Below the pieces are notes generated by a model. That model was given only the letters and a program-made list of their open reading frames with translations. It was not told where the DNA came from and ran no database searches. Positions 29,236-41,190 of a stretch of 64,000 nucleotides of DNA are shown here, piece after piece. The DNA is taken from NCBI RefSeq assembly GCF_017848645.1, contig NZ_JAFEIF010000004.1, forward strand, positions 1 through 64,000, written 5' to 3'. The first letter of the stretch is position 1. Every line of letters starts with the position of its first letter. Source of the DNA: Limnohabitans sp. (lineage in GTDB: Bacteria; Pseudomonadota; Gammaproteobacteria; Burkholderiales; Burkholderiaceae_C). The position numbers and the translations under genes were made by a program.

Positions 29236-29535
29236 TCAAAGCACGATTTTGACCATGGGGTGCGAGGTCAGGGCGCGGTAGAGGTCGTCGAGTTGTTCGC
29301 GGCTGGTGGCCGTGATGCTGAGCGTCACGCCCAGGTAGTTGCCGCCTTTGCTGGGGCGCAGCTCGATGGTGGCGGGGTCAAAGCCAGGGTCGAACTGCAG
29401 GGCGACCTGGCACATGGCTTCGGCAAAGCCGTCGACCATGGCGCCCATGACCTTGATCGGGAAGATCGAGGGGTACTCGATCAGGGTGTCTTTGCGCGGG
29501 TCGATGCCTGCCGGTGGTGTGATGGAAGCGCTCAT
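29236..29535 (-). CDS. ybeD: YbeD/DUF493 family protein
   Basis: A 99-residue small alpha/beta protein. The [14 protein letters not shown] opening and the C-terminal [22 protein letters not shown] match YbeD, which is commonly found with lipB. The family is proposed to be an ACT-like regulator; its exact role is unknown. Start at 29535 (MSASITPP) because upstream residues look non-coding. lipB begins two bases after its stop. Confidence 0.93.
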   Translation of the reverse strand: MSASITPPAGIDPRKDTLIEYPSIFPIKVMGAMVDGFAEAMCQVALQFDPGFDPATIELRPSKGGNYLGVTLSITATSREQLDDLYRALTSHPMVKIVL

Positions 29536-29560
29536 GAAATAGTCCCTTAGGCCCGCTAGC

Positions 29561-30007
29561 TTAACGCCAGACGATGACCGCCAAAACCGCCAGCCAGCCC
29601 AAAGCAAAATTGGTCAGCACCAAGGGGTGAATTTGCCCCAAAGCCTTACCCGCTGCAGGCCAATCCGAATTCGCCACGGCGGCTTTGAGGCGGCGAAAGG
29701 GCGCAAACCAGATGTGCGCAAAAATCAGGCACATCAGCAGCCCCAGGCCCGACATGGCGTGCCAGCCTTTGGGGGCGAGCTTCATGTCGGACATCGACAG
29801 CATCCAGAAACCTGTGGCCAAAATCAGGGCAATCGAGATCCAGACCATGGCGAAAAATCGGGTCAGGACGCCCGACATCAGGGCGAGGCGCTCGGGAGGG
29901 GCCATCCGGGCGATGGCCACTGGGCGCAGCGCCAGAATGACCAGGGCCATGCCGCCCAGCCAGACGATGCCCGCTGCCAGATGAAAAAATTTAAACCATT
30001 CGTACAT
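29561..30007 (-). CDS. CopD-like small membrane protein
   Basis: A 148-residue protein with four hydrophobic segments. It opens MYEWFKFFHLAAGIVWLGGMALV, with a His in helix 1 and a WLGG motif typical of CopD/YebZ-like and HemJ-like proteins, and has His residues in GWHAMSGLG and FAHIWFAPFR. These could bind heme or copper, but the function is unproven. It is first in the minus-strand series leading to ybeD-lipB-lipA (25-base gap). Confidence 0.8.
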   Translation of the reverse strand: MYEWFKFFHLAAGIVWLGGMALVILALRPVAIARMAPPERLALMSGVLTRFFAMVWISIALILATGFWMLSMSDMKLAPKGWHAMSGLGLLMCLIFAHIWFAPFRRLKAAVANSDWPAAGKALGQIHPLVLTNFALGWLAVLAVIVWR

Positions 30008-30143
30008 ATATCAACCGATCTTCAACTTGAAAAGCAGAGCTCAAAACAGCTTTTTTGGCCATTGTCGCTGCTGGTATTGGGCGTGTTGGGCCAAGGGCAA
30101 TTAGATCTGGATCAAAAAAAGTGGGAACGCACGGGTTTCTACG

Positions 30144-30149
30144 TATAAT
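30144..30149 (+). promoter_or_regulatory. -10 element of the atp operon promoter
   Basis: A consensus TATAAT lies about 50 bases upstream of atpI. The -35 region at 17-base spacing (GTGGGA at 30121-30126) is weak, so this may rely on an activator or extended contacts. Confidence 0.5.
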
Positions 30150-30199
30150 CAGAGGCTTTGCAGTGTTCGGCGTGTACGCAACTACCGGTGTAATTTGAG

Positions 30200-30718
30200 A
30201 TGACCAAAATCGCCTCATCCCTGAAAACGGGTACACCCAGCGATACGCCAGATGCCGCAGATGAAGGCCTCGAGCCCGAATTCAAGCCCCTGAGCGCCGA
30301 AGAGGCGCAGGCCTGGCGACAACACAACCCTCAGGCTTCGCCTTGGCGCGTGCTGCTCTTGCAGGTGGGGGTGGGTGCTTTGCTGGCGATCATGACGGGG
30401 CTGTTTACGGGCGAGTGGAAGCTTGCCGTGTCGTCAGCCTGGGGTTCGGTGGCGGTGGTGGTTCCTGCCGTGGTGTTTGTACGGGCCTTGAGCCGACAAA
30501 TGCGGCGCACCCAGCCGGGCTCTGCTTTGATGGGCTTGATGGTGTGGGAGTTGGTCAAGATTGTCTTGACCGTGGCGTTGCTTTTGGTGGCGCCCAAAGT
30601 GATTTCTGATCTGAGCTGGCTTGCCTTGGTGGCCGGTTTCGTGGTGACGATGAAGGTGTACTGGCTGGCCATGGCGCTGGGCTGGATGCAACGCAAATCG
30701 AAACCGACCCTTTTTTGA
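30200..30718 (+). CDS. atpI: ATP synthase subunit I
   Basis: A 172-residue protein with a hydrophilic N-terminus (about 50 residues) and four membrane segments, including LLLQVGVGALLAIMTGLFTG and LSWLALVAGFVVTMKVYW. Family knowledge: AtpI assists c-ring assembly and is not part of the final enzyme. Its place as first gene before atpB, 15 bases away, supports the call. Confidence 0.88.
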   Translation: MTKIASSLKTGTPSDTPDAADEGLEPEFKPLSAEEAQAWRQHNPQASPWRVLLLQVGVGALLAIMTGLFTGEWKLAVSSAWGSVAVVVPAVVFVRALSRQMRRTQPGSALMGLMVWELVKIVLTVALLLVAPKVISDLSWLALVAGFVVTMKVYWLAMALGWMQRKSKPTLF

Positions 30719-30733
30719 ACTGATTGGTGATTT

Positions 30734-31612
30734 ATGGCTGCTGAAAACGCTGGCGCGCACGCCCCAACGGCTGGAGAGTACATCCAGCATCACTTGCAAC
30801 ACCTGCAAATGAACTTTTCATTTGAAGGCGTCAAGCAAACGAGCATCGTTGACTTCAGTTTGTTCAACCTTGACTCGGTCTTTTATTCGATCGTTCTGGG
30901 TGTGATCGGTTGTTTCGTGTTGTGGGCCGGTGCCCGCAAAGCCACTTCTGGCGTGCCCGGCCGCTTCCAAGCAGCGGTTGAGATCCTGTCCGAAATGGTG
31001 GAAAACCAGGCCAAAGGCGTGATCCACAACGCCAAAAGCCGCAAACTCATCTCTCCATTGGCCTTGACCGTCTTCGTCTGGATCTTCCTGATGAACGCGA
31101 TGGACATGTTGCCTGTCGACCTGATTCCTGCCGCTTGGCATGCCGCGGGTCCAGCTTTGGGCTTCAAGGATTACATGCGCGTGGTGCCCACAGCCGACTT
31201 GTCCACCACATTGGGCCTGTCTTGCTCTGTGCTTTTCATTTGCTTGGTCTACAACATCAAGATCAAAGGCTTGGGTGGCTGGGCGCACGAACTGATTGCT
31301 GCACCATTCGGTGACCACTGGGCCCTGTGGCCAGTCAACTTCCTGATGCAGATGATTGAATATTTGGCCAAAACGGTCTCGCACGGTATGCGACTGTTTG
31401 GCAACATGTTTGCGGGTGAGTTGGTGTTCATGTTGATTGCCCTCATGGGTGGCGGCTGGGCATTGTCTGCAACTGGCGTGGGTTTGGCCATCGGTCACAT
31501 CCTTGCCGGCACAGTGTGGACTCTGTTCCACATCCTGGTCATCACCTTGCAAGCCTTCATCTTTATGATGTTGACGCTGATCTACACAGGTCAAGCGCAC
31601 GACGCACATTGA
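30734..31612 (+). CDS. atpB: F1Fo ATP synthase subunit a
   Basis: The stator membrane subunit holding the proton half-channels. At 292 residues it has the five or six helices expected. The essential Arg is in SHGMRLFGNMFAGEL, and the last helix with TLQAFIFMMLTLIYTGQA is intact. Confidence 0.98.
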   Translation: MAAENAGAHAPTAGEYIQHHLQHLQMNFSFEGVKQTSIVDFSLFNLDSVFYSIVLGVIGCFVLWAGARKATSGVPGRFQAAVEILSEMVENQAKGVIHNAKSRKLISPLALTVFVWIFLMNAMDMLPVDLIPAAWHAAGPALGFKDYMRVVPTADLSTTLGLSCSVLFICLVYNIKIKGLGGWAHELIAAPFGDHWALWPVNFLMQMIEYLAKTVSHGMRLFGNMFAGELVFMLIALMGGGWALSATGVGLAIGHILAGTVWTLFHILVITLQAFIFMMLTLIYTGQAHDAH

Positions 31613-31659
31613 TGACTCTTTTTCCCTCGTTTCTTGTTTCTTTTTCCTCTCACTTTTAG

Positions 31660-31917
<258 letters not shown>

Positions 31918-31953
31918 TCCACGTACCTCTTCCATCAGAAGAAGGACACAACC

Positions 31954-32424
31954 GTGAACATTAACGCTACTCTGTTCATTCAGATGATCGTTTTTGCGAT
32001 TCTGGTGTGGTTCACGATGAAATTCGTGTGGCCCCCGATCACAAAAGCGCTTGACGAACGGGCACAGAAAATCGCTGACGGCCTCGCTGCCGCCGACAAA
32101 GCCAAAGCCGAACTCTCGAGCGCCAATGCGCGTGTTGAGTCCGAGTTGGCCAAGTCGCGCAACGAGACGGCTTCGCGCTTGGCTGACGCCGAGCGCCGTG
32201 CAAATGGCATCGTTGACGAAGCCAAAGCACGTGCCACCGAAGAAGGCAACAAGATCATCGCCGCTGCCAAGGCCGAAGCCGAGCAGCAATCAGTCAAGGC
32301 TCGTGAAGCTCTGCGTGAGCAAGTCGCTGCCCTGGCTGTCAAAGGCGCCGAGCAGATTCTCCGCAAGGAAGTCAATGCCGGTGTCCACGCTGATCTGCTG
32401 AGCCGCCTCAAGACCGAGCTGTAA
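31954..32424 (+). CDS. atpF: F1Fo ATP synthase subunit b
   Basis: The peripheral stalk subunit, 156 residues. One N-terminal membrane helix ([22 protein letters not shown] split as needed) is followed by a long Ala/Glu/Lys-rich coiled coil. The start codon is GTG, preceded by AGAAGGACA; no ATG fits the family N-terminus. Confidence 0.96.
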   Translation: MNINATLFIQMIVFAILVWFTMKFVWPPITKALDERAQKIADGLAAADKAKAELSSANARVESELAKSRNETASRLADAERRANGIVDEAKARATEEGNKIIAAAKAEAEQQSVKAREALREQVAALAVKGAEQILRKEVNAGVHADLLSRLKTEL

Positions 32425-32446
32425 GAAGCTCCAGCCAGAGAAGACC

Positions 32447-32977
32447 ATGGCAGAACTTGCTACCATCGCCCGCCCTTATGCCGAAGCGCTGTTCAAGGCG
32501 CAGGCATCCGATCTTGCTGGCACGGCCGCTTGGCTGGATGAACTTGCTGTCGTTGCCGACAATGCGCAACTGCAGCAGTTCATCGACAGCCCCAAAGTGT
32601 CCGACGAGCAGGCGTTTGACCTGATCTCCGGTGTGGTGCGCACAGCACTGCCCGAGGCTGGCAAGAACTTCCTGCGCCTGGTGATCGAAAACCGCCGTCT
32701 CAGTGCGCTGCCTGTGGTTGCACAGCAGTACCGAGCCCTCATGAATGCACAAGGTGGCACCGCTGACGCGGTGGTCTACAGCGCATTCCCCATCGACGCA
32801 TCGGCTTTGGCCGACTTGTCGTCCACGCTCGAAAAACGCTTTGCGCGCAAGCTCAATGTGAGCGTCGAGCTCGATGCTGCCTTGATCGGCGGCATCCGTG
32901 TGGTGGTGGGCGACGAGGTACTCGATACCTCGGTCAAGGCCCGACTGGAACAAATGAAATCGGCCCTCACCGCTTGA
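32447..32977 (+). CDS. atpH: F1Fo ATP synthase subunit delta
   Basis: The stator cap joining F1 to subunit b. It is 176 residues, begins [16 protein letters not shown] and has the conserved C-terminal block [20 protein letters not shown]. It lies 22 bases after atpF. Confidence 0.97.
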   Translation: MAELATIARPYAEALFKAQASDLAGTAAWLDELAVVADNAQLQQFIDSPKVSDEQAFDLISGVVRTALPEAGKNFLRLVIENRRLSALPVVAQQYRALMNAQGGTADAVVYSAFPIDASALADLSSTLEKRFARKLNVSVELDAALIGGIRVVVGDEVLDTSVKARLEQMKSALTA

Positions 32978-33021
32978 TGCGGATGGAGACCGGACATATT
33001 TAAAGAAAGAAGGAAAGAGTC

Positions 33022-34575
33022 ATGCAACTCAATCCCGCAGAAATTTCTGAACTGATCAAGAGCCGCATTGAAGGGCTGTCCGCCAGCGCCGATATCCGCA
33101 ACCAAGGCACCGTGGTGTCCGTGACCGACGGTATCGTTCGCGTGCACGGCCTGTCCGATGTGATGCAGGGCGAAATGCTCGAATTCCCAGCCACTGCTGA
33201 TGGTGCTGCCACCTACGGTTTGGCCCTGAACCTCGAGCGTGACTCGGTGGGCGCCGTGATCTTGGGCGAGTACGAGCACATCTCCGAAGGCGACACGGTC
33301 AAGTGCACCGGACGTATTCTGGAAGTGCCCGTCGGCCCCGAACTGATTGGCCGTGTGGTGAACGCATTGGGTCAGCCGATCGACGGCAAAGGCCCGATCA
33401 ACGCCAAGATGACCGACGTGATCGAAAAAGTCGCCCCTGGCGTGATCGCACGTAAGTCGGTTGACCAGCCGATGCAAACCGGCCTGAAGTCGATCGACTC
33501 CATGGTGCCAGTGGGCCGTGGTCAGCGCGAATTGATCATTGGTGACCGTCAGACCGGCAAGACTGCCGTCGCGATCGACGCCATCATCAACCAGAAGGGT
33601 CAGAACATGACCTGCGTTTATGTCGCGATTGGCCAAAAAGCCTCGTCGATCAAGAACGTGGTGCGCGCTTTGGAACAAGCTGGCGCAATGGAATACACCA
33701 TCGTGGTGGCTGCTTCTGCCTCTGAATCTGCCGCGATGCAGTACGTGTCTGCCTACTCCGGCTGCACCATGGGCGAATACTTCCGTGACCGTGGCGAAGA
33801 CGCTTTGATCGTGTATGACGATCTGTCCAAGCAAGCCGTGGCTTACCGCCAAGTGTCGCTGCTCTTGCGCCGCCCACCAGGCCGCGAAGCCTACCCTGGC
33901 GACGTGTTCTATTTGCACAGCCGTCTGCTCGAGCGCGCAGCCCGCGTGAACGCCGACTACGTCGAAGCTTTCACCAAAGGCGCCGTCAAAGGCAAAACAG
34001 GTTCCTTGACGGCACTGCCCATCATCGAAACCCAAGCCGGTGACGTGTCCGCTTTCGTGCCTACCAACGTGATTTCTATCACCGACGGTCAGATTTTCCT
34101 GGAAACCAGCCTGTTCAACGCCGGTATCCGCCCTGCGATCAACGCCGGTGTTTCGGTGTCTCGCGTGGGTAGCTCGGCCCAGACCAAGATCATCAAAGGC
34201 CAGTCCGGCGGTATCCGTACCGACTTGGCCCAGTACCGTGAACTGGCTGCGTTTGCGCAGTTCGCTTCCGATCTGGACGAGTCCACACGCAAGCAGCTTG
34301 ACCGTGGTGCCCGCGTGACCGAATTGCTCAAGCAAGCCCAGTACAGCCCGCTGTCCATCAGCCTGATGGGAGCCAGCCTGTTTGCGGTGAACAAGGGTTA
34401 CATGGACGACATCGATGTCAAGAAAGTCCTGGCCTTCGAGCACGGCTTGCACGCTTACCTGAAGGACTCGTGCGCCGCATTGCTGGCCAAGATCGAAAGC
34501 TCCAAAGCACTGGACAAAGAGGCTGAAGCCGAATTGAACACCGCCGTGGCCGCTTTCAAGAAAAGCTTTGCTTAA
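33022..34575 (+). CDS. atpA: F1Fo ATP synthase subunit alpha
   Basis: The non-catalytic nucleotide-binding F1 subunit, 517 residues. Walker A is GDRQTGKTA (about 170-178), and [26 protein letters not shown] gives the alpha-family signature region. AAGAAGGAAAGAG precedes the ATG. Confidence 0.99.
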   Translation: MQLNPAEISELIKSRIEGLSASADIRNQGTVVSVTDGIVRVHGLSDVMQGEMLEFPATADGAATYGLALNLERDSVGAVILGEYEHISEGDTVKCTGRILEVPVGPELIGRVVNALGQPIDGKGPINAKMTDVIEKVAPGVIARKSVDQPMQTGLKSIDSMVPVGRGQRELIIGDRQTGKTAVAIDAIINQKGQNMTCVYVAIGQKASSIKNVVRALEQAGAMEYTIVVAASASESAAMQYVSAYSGCTMGEYFRDRGEDALIVYDDLSKQAVAYRQVSLLLRRPPGREAYPGDVFYLHSRLLERAARVNADYVEAFTKGAVKGKTGSLTALPIIETQAGDVSAFVPTNVISITDGQIFLETSLFNAGIRPAINAGVSVSRVGSSAQTKIIKGQSGGIRTDLAQYRELAAFAQFASDLDESTRKQLDRGARVTELLKQAQYSPLSISLMGASLFAVNKGYMDDIDVKKVLAFEHGLHAYLKDSCAALLAKIESSKALDKEAEAELNTAVAAFKKSFA

Positions 34576-34602
34576 TTTCCACCTGATCAAAAGGAGCCTC
34601 TG

Positions 34603-36929
<2,327 letters not shown>

Positions 36930-36999
36930 AGCAGCGCCACGGGGTGGCTGATCCAGCCTTCCCGTAGCCCGCTTCAAAGCACCTTTTTAAGGAGTAAAC

Positions 37000-37413
37000 A
37001 TGAACACCATCCACGTTGATGTGGTCAGTGCCGAAGAGTCCATCTGGTCGGGTGAAGCCCGATTTGTGGCCTTGCCCGGTGAGTCTGGCGAGCTGGGCAT
37101 TTACCCCCGCCACACACCGCTGATCACCCGCATCAAGGCCGGGTCGGTTCGCATCGAAAAGGCTGACGGCGGCGAGGAATTCGTTTTCGTGGCCGGTGGC
37201 ATTCTGGAAGTGCAGCCCGACTGCGTGACCGTGATGTCGGACACCGCGATCCGCGGCAAAGACCTCGACGAAGAAAAAGCCAACGCTGCCAAGCAATTGG
37301 CCGAAGAAGCTCTGCGCAACGCCAAAAGTGAAATTGATTTGGCTGTGGCCCAGTCCGAATTGGCTGTGCTCGCGGCACAGTTGTCGGCCTTGCGCAAATA
37401 CCGTAAAAAGTAA
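37000..37413 (+). CDS. atpC: F1Fo ATP synthase subunit epsilon
   Basis: The regulatory rotor subunit, 137 residues. The beta-sandwich domain contains [19 protein letters not shown]; the C-terminal helical pair, which can block hydrolysis, covers about 88-137. TAAGGAG precedes the ATG. It ends the operon, and a terminator follows. Confidence 0.97.
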   Translation: MNTIHVDVVSAEESIWSGEARFVALPGESGELGIYPRHTPLITRIKAGSVRIEKADGGEEFVFVAGGILEVQPDCVTVMSDTAIRGKDLDEEKANAAKQLAEEALRNAKSEIDLAVAQSELAVLAAQLSALRKYRKK

Positions 37414-37464
37414 AACTCATGCACTGACAGCTGTATTGCCATTGGCAATATGGTCCAGTCGACT

Positions 37465-37497
37465 AACCCGGCACAGTTCACTGTGACCGGGTTTTTT
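37465..37497 (+). terminator. intrinsic terminator of the atp operon
   Basis: AACCCGG (37465-37471) pairs with CCGGGTT (37487-37493), with an inner CACAG/CTGTG stem, followed by a T-run. It lies about 50 bases after atpC. Confidence 0.9.
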
Positions 37498-37599
37498 CTT
37501 ATCTAAGGGTTCGGCTAGGTCATGGTAAGACAACACACAGGCCAAGGCGAGGCAAACAAGGCAAAATGAGAAAATGACTTCTTGGAATAAAACAAGCCC

Positions 37600-38049
37600 A
37601 TGAAACGCGCCAAATTGCAGGCGGCCGTGGTCGGCGGCACGCCCGATGACATCGAGCAGGCCTTTTACGAAGCCCTGCACAACGCCGACATCGCGCAACT
37701 CATGGCTTGTTGGGCGGAAGAGGATGACATTGTGTGTGTGCACCCAGGGGGGGCTCGCATGATCGGCGCAGGTGCCATTCGGGCCACATTTGAGGCCATG
37801 TTCAACAACGGCAGTGTGCAGGCATTTCCTGAGCGTGTGCACAAAGTTCAGTCCTTGGCGAGCTCCGTGCACCACTTGGTTGAAAGGGTGGAGGTCATCA
37901 CGCCTCAAGGTGCTCGGCAAGCCTACGTGATTGCCACCAACGTTTACCACAAGACCCCACAAGGTTGGCGCATGGTGGCCCATCACGCGAGTCCTGGCAC
38001 GCCCAAGGATGCAGCCGATGTGGGTGCGAAACCCACGGTTTTGCACTGA
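37600..38049 (+). CDS. SnoaL/NTF2-like protein
   Basis: A 149-residue cone-shaped NTF2-fold protein. The pattern IEQAFYEALHNADIAQLMACWAEEDDIVCVHPGG followed by GAGAIRATFEAMF and a final GWRMVAHHASP strand matches the DUF4440/YybH group of unknown or varied function. No catalytic residue can be assigned. The YheT-like hydrolase starts six bases later, so they are probably coexpressed. Confidence 0.85.
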   Translation: MKRAKLQAAVVGGTPDDIEQAFYEALHNADIAQLMACWAEEDDIVCVHPGGARMIGAGAIRATFEAMFNNGSVQAFPERVHKVQSLASSVHHLVERVEVITPQGARQAYVIATNVYHKTPQGWRMVAHHASPGTPKDAADVGAKPTVLH

Positions 38050-38055
38050 AAACGA

Positions 38056-39069
38056 ATGTTGGACCATGCCCCCGCTTGGCTGCCAGGTGGACACGCCCAA
38101 ACCATCTGGTCAGCCCTTTATGCCCGCAGGCGTTGGAGTTCTTTGAAGCCTTGGCTGAGAGAACGATGGACAACGCCTGATGGTGATTTCCTGGACATCG
38201 ATAAGCAACACGCCAGCCGAAATGAGCGCCCCTTGTTGGTCTTATTTCATGGCTTGGAGGGTTCATCGGCGAGTCACTACGCCCAGGCCTTTGCGGACTG
38301 GGCCGCAGAGCAAGATCTGAATTTGGCACTGCCTCATTTTCGAGGTTGCAGTGGCGAGTTGAACCGCGCGCCACGCGCCTACCACTCTGGTGATCATGAG
38401 GAAATAGATTGGTTGCTGCAGCGGCTTCGCCGCGAACACCGAGCGCTTGGGGGGCAGACACTGGTGGCCGCTGGGGTTTCCTTGGGCGGCAATGCCTTGA
38501 TGCGTTGGGCTGCTGAGCACGGCCAGCAAGCACGCATTCAAGCGGATGCGGTGGCCTCCATTTGTTCACCACTGGATTTGATGCAAAGCGGTCTGGCCAT
38601 TGGGCGGGGGCTGAACAGGCACATTTATACGCCCATGTTTTTGCGCAGCATGAAGCCCAAAGCCGTGGCCAAGTGGGCGCAACACCCGGGTTTGTTCGAC
38701 AAAGACGCCATGTTGGCCGCCAAAGATCTGTACAGTTTTGACAATGTTTTCACGGCGCCTGTGCATGGATTCAAAAACACCGAGGATTACTGGAAGCGCG
38801 CATCGGCCAAAGCCATGATGCAAGACATCCGCGTGCCTGCGCTGGCACTCAACGCCTTGAACGATCCTTTCGTACCCGCCAACAGTTTGCCGGGACCAGA
38901 TGATGTGTCGTCCAGCGTGTGCTTGTGGCAGCCAGCACAGGGTGGTCATGTGGGTTTTGCACAAGGACGCTGGCCCGCGCATGTCAGGGCCATGCCCGAT
39001 GCGGTAGGTGCCTGGTTGTTGCAAGCTGCAGGACTCTGTGTGAAACCAGAGGAGTCAAGACGTGGATGA
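38056..39069 (+). CDS. YheT family alpha/beta hydrolase
   Basis: A 337-residue hydrolase. The N-terminal PAWLPGGHAQTIWSAL and the HGLEGSSASHYAQAF segment are hallmarks of the YheT/EMB8 group; the nucleophile Ser is in AAGVSLGGNALMRW, Asp is in LNDPFVPANSLP, and His is in GGHVGFAQG. Members are esterases or lipases of uncertain substrate. Its stop lies eight bases into the next gene. Confidence 0.92.
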   Translation: MLDHAPAWLPGGHAQTIWSALYARRRWSSLKPWLRERWTTPDGDFLDIDKQHASRNERPLLVLFHGLEGSSASHYAQAFADWAAEQDLNLALPHFRGCSGELNRAPRAYHSGDHEEIDWLLQRLRREHRALGGQTLVAAGVSLGGNALMRWAAEHGQQARIQADAVASICSPLDLMQSGLAIGRGLNRHIYTPMFLRSMKPKAVAKWAQHPGLFDKDAMLAAKDLYSFDNVFTAPVHGFKNTEDYWKRASAKAMMQDIRVPALALNALNDPFVPANSLPGPDDVSSSVCLWQPAQGGHVGFAQGRWPAHVRAMPDAVGAWLLQAAGLCVKPEESRRG

Positions 39070-39613
39070 CATCGTACGACAAGCCATGGCCAAATGGCCC
39101 GATGTGCCAGATTGTTATGGTTGGCTGGGCCTGGACAGCCGAGGGCAATGGTGGATGCGCGATGACAGGGCGCAGGCGCTGGGGGCGTTTCAGAGCGGTC
39201 TGCCTGGTGCTAAGGGCTCGGTGTTGAGGCACGAGAAACTGATCGATTTCATCCACCGCAACTACGAAGCCGATGCTCAGGGGTGCTGGTTTTTTCAGAA
39301 TGGACCGCAGCGTGTGTACATCGAGCTCGAAGCGACCCCACACATTTGGCGCATTGGTGATGACTTTGAAGTGACTTCACACACCGGGGCATTGGCTCAA
39401 GTGAACAAGACGCTGGTGGACAACGATGGCAAGGTCTATCTGCACACCACGTTGGGATTGGGCTTGGTGCACACACTCGATGTGCCCAAGGCCGCACAAG
39501 CGCTGGAGATGTCGCGATGGACCTTGGAGGATGTCGCCGCAGATGAGTTGCCCGCTCAATATGGTTATGTGATGAGCCCGGAAATGAAAGCGACTGCAAG
39601 CAAAAGGGCGTAA
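39062..39613 (+). CDS. conserved protein of unknown function (DUF2944/DUF2946-like)
   Basis: A 183-residue soluble protein beginning MDDIVRQAMAKWPDVPDCYGWLGLDSRGQWWMRDD, with several Trp/Phe-rich strands (CWFFQNGPQRVYIELEATPHIWRI). It resembles a conserved betaproteobacterial family that I remember as DUF2944/DUF2946; the number is not verified. No catalytic motif is evident. It overlaps the YheT-like gene by eight bases and ends at a terminator. Confidence 0.8.
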   Translation: MDDIVRQAMAKWPDVPDCYGWLGLDSRGQWWMRDDRAQALGAFQSGLPGAKGSVLRHEKLIDFIHRNYEADAQGCWFFQNGPQRVYIELEATPHIWRIGDDFEVTSHTGALAQVNKTLVDNDGKVYLHTTLGLGLVHTLDVPKAAQALEMSRWTLEDVAADELPAQYGYVMSPEMKATASKRA

Positions 39614-39641
39614 AAAAACCGACCTTGAAGGTCGGTTTTTT
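39612..39641. terminator. bidirectional terminator
   Basis: ACCGACCTT (39618-39626) and AAGGTCGGT (39628-39636) form a stem with a minimal loop, flanked by an A-run and a T-run, between converging genes (DUF-type plus strand, cytochrome c minus strand). Confidence 0.92.
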
Positions 39642-39657
39642 GAAGGAGTTTGACAAA

Positions 39658-40173
39658 TTACTTGGCAGCTTCAGGGGCTTTGGGCTCTTCAAACTTGCCA
39701 CCCGCTGCATTGGCCAAATACACCACCGCACGGGCGATTTCAGTGTCGTTGAAATCGCCACCGCCTTGGGCACCCATGGCTCCCTTGCCTTTGAGGGCCG
39801 AGTTGACCAAGGCTTCAAGGCCTTGGCCCAAACGTGCACCCCAAGCACCCGCATCCGCAAACTTCGGAGCGCCGGCAGCACCCGCATCATGGCAAGCAGC
39901 ACACTGGGCTTTGTAAACATCGGCACCTGGTTTGAGGGGGCGGTTGGCATCACGAACTTCTACAGCCCCAATTTTTTGGATGCGCATGGCCGTGGCTTTT
40001 TCGGTGTCGACCGCACCGGCGGCTGGTTTATTGGCCGATGTCACATAGAAAACCAAGCCAATGATGATGAACACTGGGATGACAAAGGAGGCCAAACTCA
40101 ACAAAAGCATTTGCTTGGGGGTTTTGACCGGGCCGGTGTGGGCTTCGTGCTGATCGTGGCTGTTGTCGCTCAT
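39658..40173 (-). CDS. membrane-anchored cytochrome c (c5-like)
   Basis: A 171-residue protein with a hydrophilic His-rich N-terminus, one membrane anchor at about residues 22-45 and a periplasmic class I heme domain with CAACH at 91-95. The probable Met ligand is in KGKGAMGAQGG. The C-terminus is Glu/Lys/Ala-rich. Such cytochromes carry electrons between respiratory complexes. Confidence 0.92.
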   Translation of the reverse strand: MSDNSHDQHEAHTGPVKTPKQMLLLSLASFVIPVFIIIGLVFYVTSANKPAAGAVDTEKATAMRIQKIGAVEVRDANRPLKPGADVYKAQCAACHDAGAAGAPKFADAGAWGARLGQGLEALVNSALKGKGAMGAQGGGDFNDTEIARAVVYLANAAGGKFEEPKAPEAAK

Positions 40174-40268
40174 GAGATCCTCTGTTGGGGCGTGGCCGCA
40201 AGGGCCTATGTATAGATCAAATCAACCACAGATTATAGCGTTGCACCCTTCACCGATCTTGCAAAACG

Positions 40269-40297
40269 TTCAAGAGGGCGCGCGGGCGTGAGATAAT
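40269..40297 (+). promoter_or_regulatory. probable promoter of the tRNA-Arg gene
   Basis: TTCAAG (40269-40274) and GATAAT (40292-40297) are 17 bases apart, and the tRNA begins 15 bases after the -10 box. A GC-rich stretch between them resembles a stringent-type discriminator region only loosely. Confidence 0.45.
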
Positions 40298-40311
40298 CAA
40301 AAAAGTGATGT

Positions 40312-40387
40312 GCGGCTGTAGCTCAGTGGATAGAGTATTGGCCTCCGAAGCCAAGGGTCGTGGGTTCGATCCCCGCCAGCCGCACCA
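40312..40387 (+). tRNA. tRNA-Arg, anticodon CCG
   Basis: A 76-base cloverleaf including encoded CCA. The acceptor stem is GCGGCTG/CAGCCGC, the anticodon stem TTGGC/GCCAA encloses the loop CTCCGAA with anticodon CCG at 40345-40347, and the T-arm contains GGTTCGATCC. It reads CGG codons, which are common in this GC-rich genome. Confidence 0.97.
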
Positions 40388-40490
40388 ACTTGAATCACAA
40401 AAACTCCACAGGGCGCAGATGCGCTTTAACACCTTGTTGGCAGTTCAACAGTTACTCGACTGTGCCGATTGGAAAAACCGACAACAAGTT

Positions 40491-41162
40491 TCAAGCTCTG
40501 CACGAAGCAATCACACCCGTGAGGTAGGCGTGCAACCAAACGGCTGACATGGGGCCTGAAACGACCTGGATGGAGGAGCTTGCCCCTGCAGGCATGCTGG
40601 CCTTTAAATCTTTTTCAGCAGTGATCAACACCACCGACAACGGGGTGTGACCACGTTGGTTAAAGTTTTCAAGTGCCTGGAACGTCTTTTCTTGCTGGGG
40701 TCGAGGCATGGACATTTCGACAACAATCATGTCCGGCTTCTGGCTGGAAAGTTCTAGCAATGCTTCGGTGACTGAATCAAAGAAATGCACATCAATGGGC
40801 AGATTCCATAAGGCGCATTCCGTTTTAAGTTCCAAGAACAAAGGTGGTGACTCGATCACGACGGTGACATTGGGCTTGACCGATGATTTGTTTTGGGAGC
40901 CGACCACATGTCTGGAGACGGTTTGGTAATCCATGATCGAATCCAGGGAGATGCGACGGTGACCCCCACGTGTTTTCCATCCTTTGAGGTCACCTTGGTC
41001 CACCAAAGTTTGGACCAAGGTGGTGGACAAGCCCAGCATGCGGGCAGCTTCGGCAGTACTCAAGAACTGAGGTGTCTGCGTGGCAGTCTTGGGCAGGGAT
41101 ACGACTTTGTTGGTGGTTTGTGGTCGATCAGAATCGATCACGGGGTAGGTTTGATCGGACAT
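40491..41162 (-). CDS. excisionase/MerR-type HTH protein fused to a degenerate response-regulator receiver domain
   Basis: A 223-residue protein. Residues about 31-80 form a helix-turn-helix of the excisionase/BldC type (FLSTAEAARMLGLSTTLVQ, then RGGHRRIS wing). Residues about 96-215 look like a receiver fold: beta-1 NVTVVIESP, beta-3 PDMIVVEMSMP and beta-4 VVLITAEKDL. The canonical acidic pair is reduced to Glu104, the phosphate acceptor position is Glu149 instead of Asp, and the conserved Lys before Pro is absent (VVSGP). So phosphorylation is unlikely and Glu149 may mimic it. It is the last gene of the type I secretion operon, 28 bases after the HlyD-like gene, and may regulate it or its substrate. 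Confidence 0.85.
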   Translation of the reverse strand: MSDQTYPVIDSDRPQTTNKVVSLPKTATQTPQFLSTAEAARMLGLSTTLVQTLVDQGDLKGWKTRGGHRRISLDSIMDYQTVSRHVVGSQNKSSVKPNVTVVIESPPLFLELKTECALWNLPIDVHFFDSVTEALLELSSQKPDMIVVEMSMPRPQQEKTFQALENFNQRGHTPLSVVLITAEKDLKASMPAGASSSIQVVSGPMSAVWLHAYLTGVIASCRA

Positions 41163-41190
41163 GCTGATGCTCCTGTTCTAAGTTGTCATT

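Noticed and set aside
32776..34590. 604-residue open frame antisense to atpA
   Set aside because: Shadow of atpA with no recognisable motifs and no ribosome-binding site.
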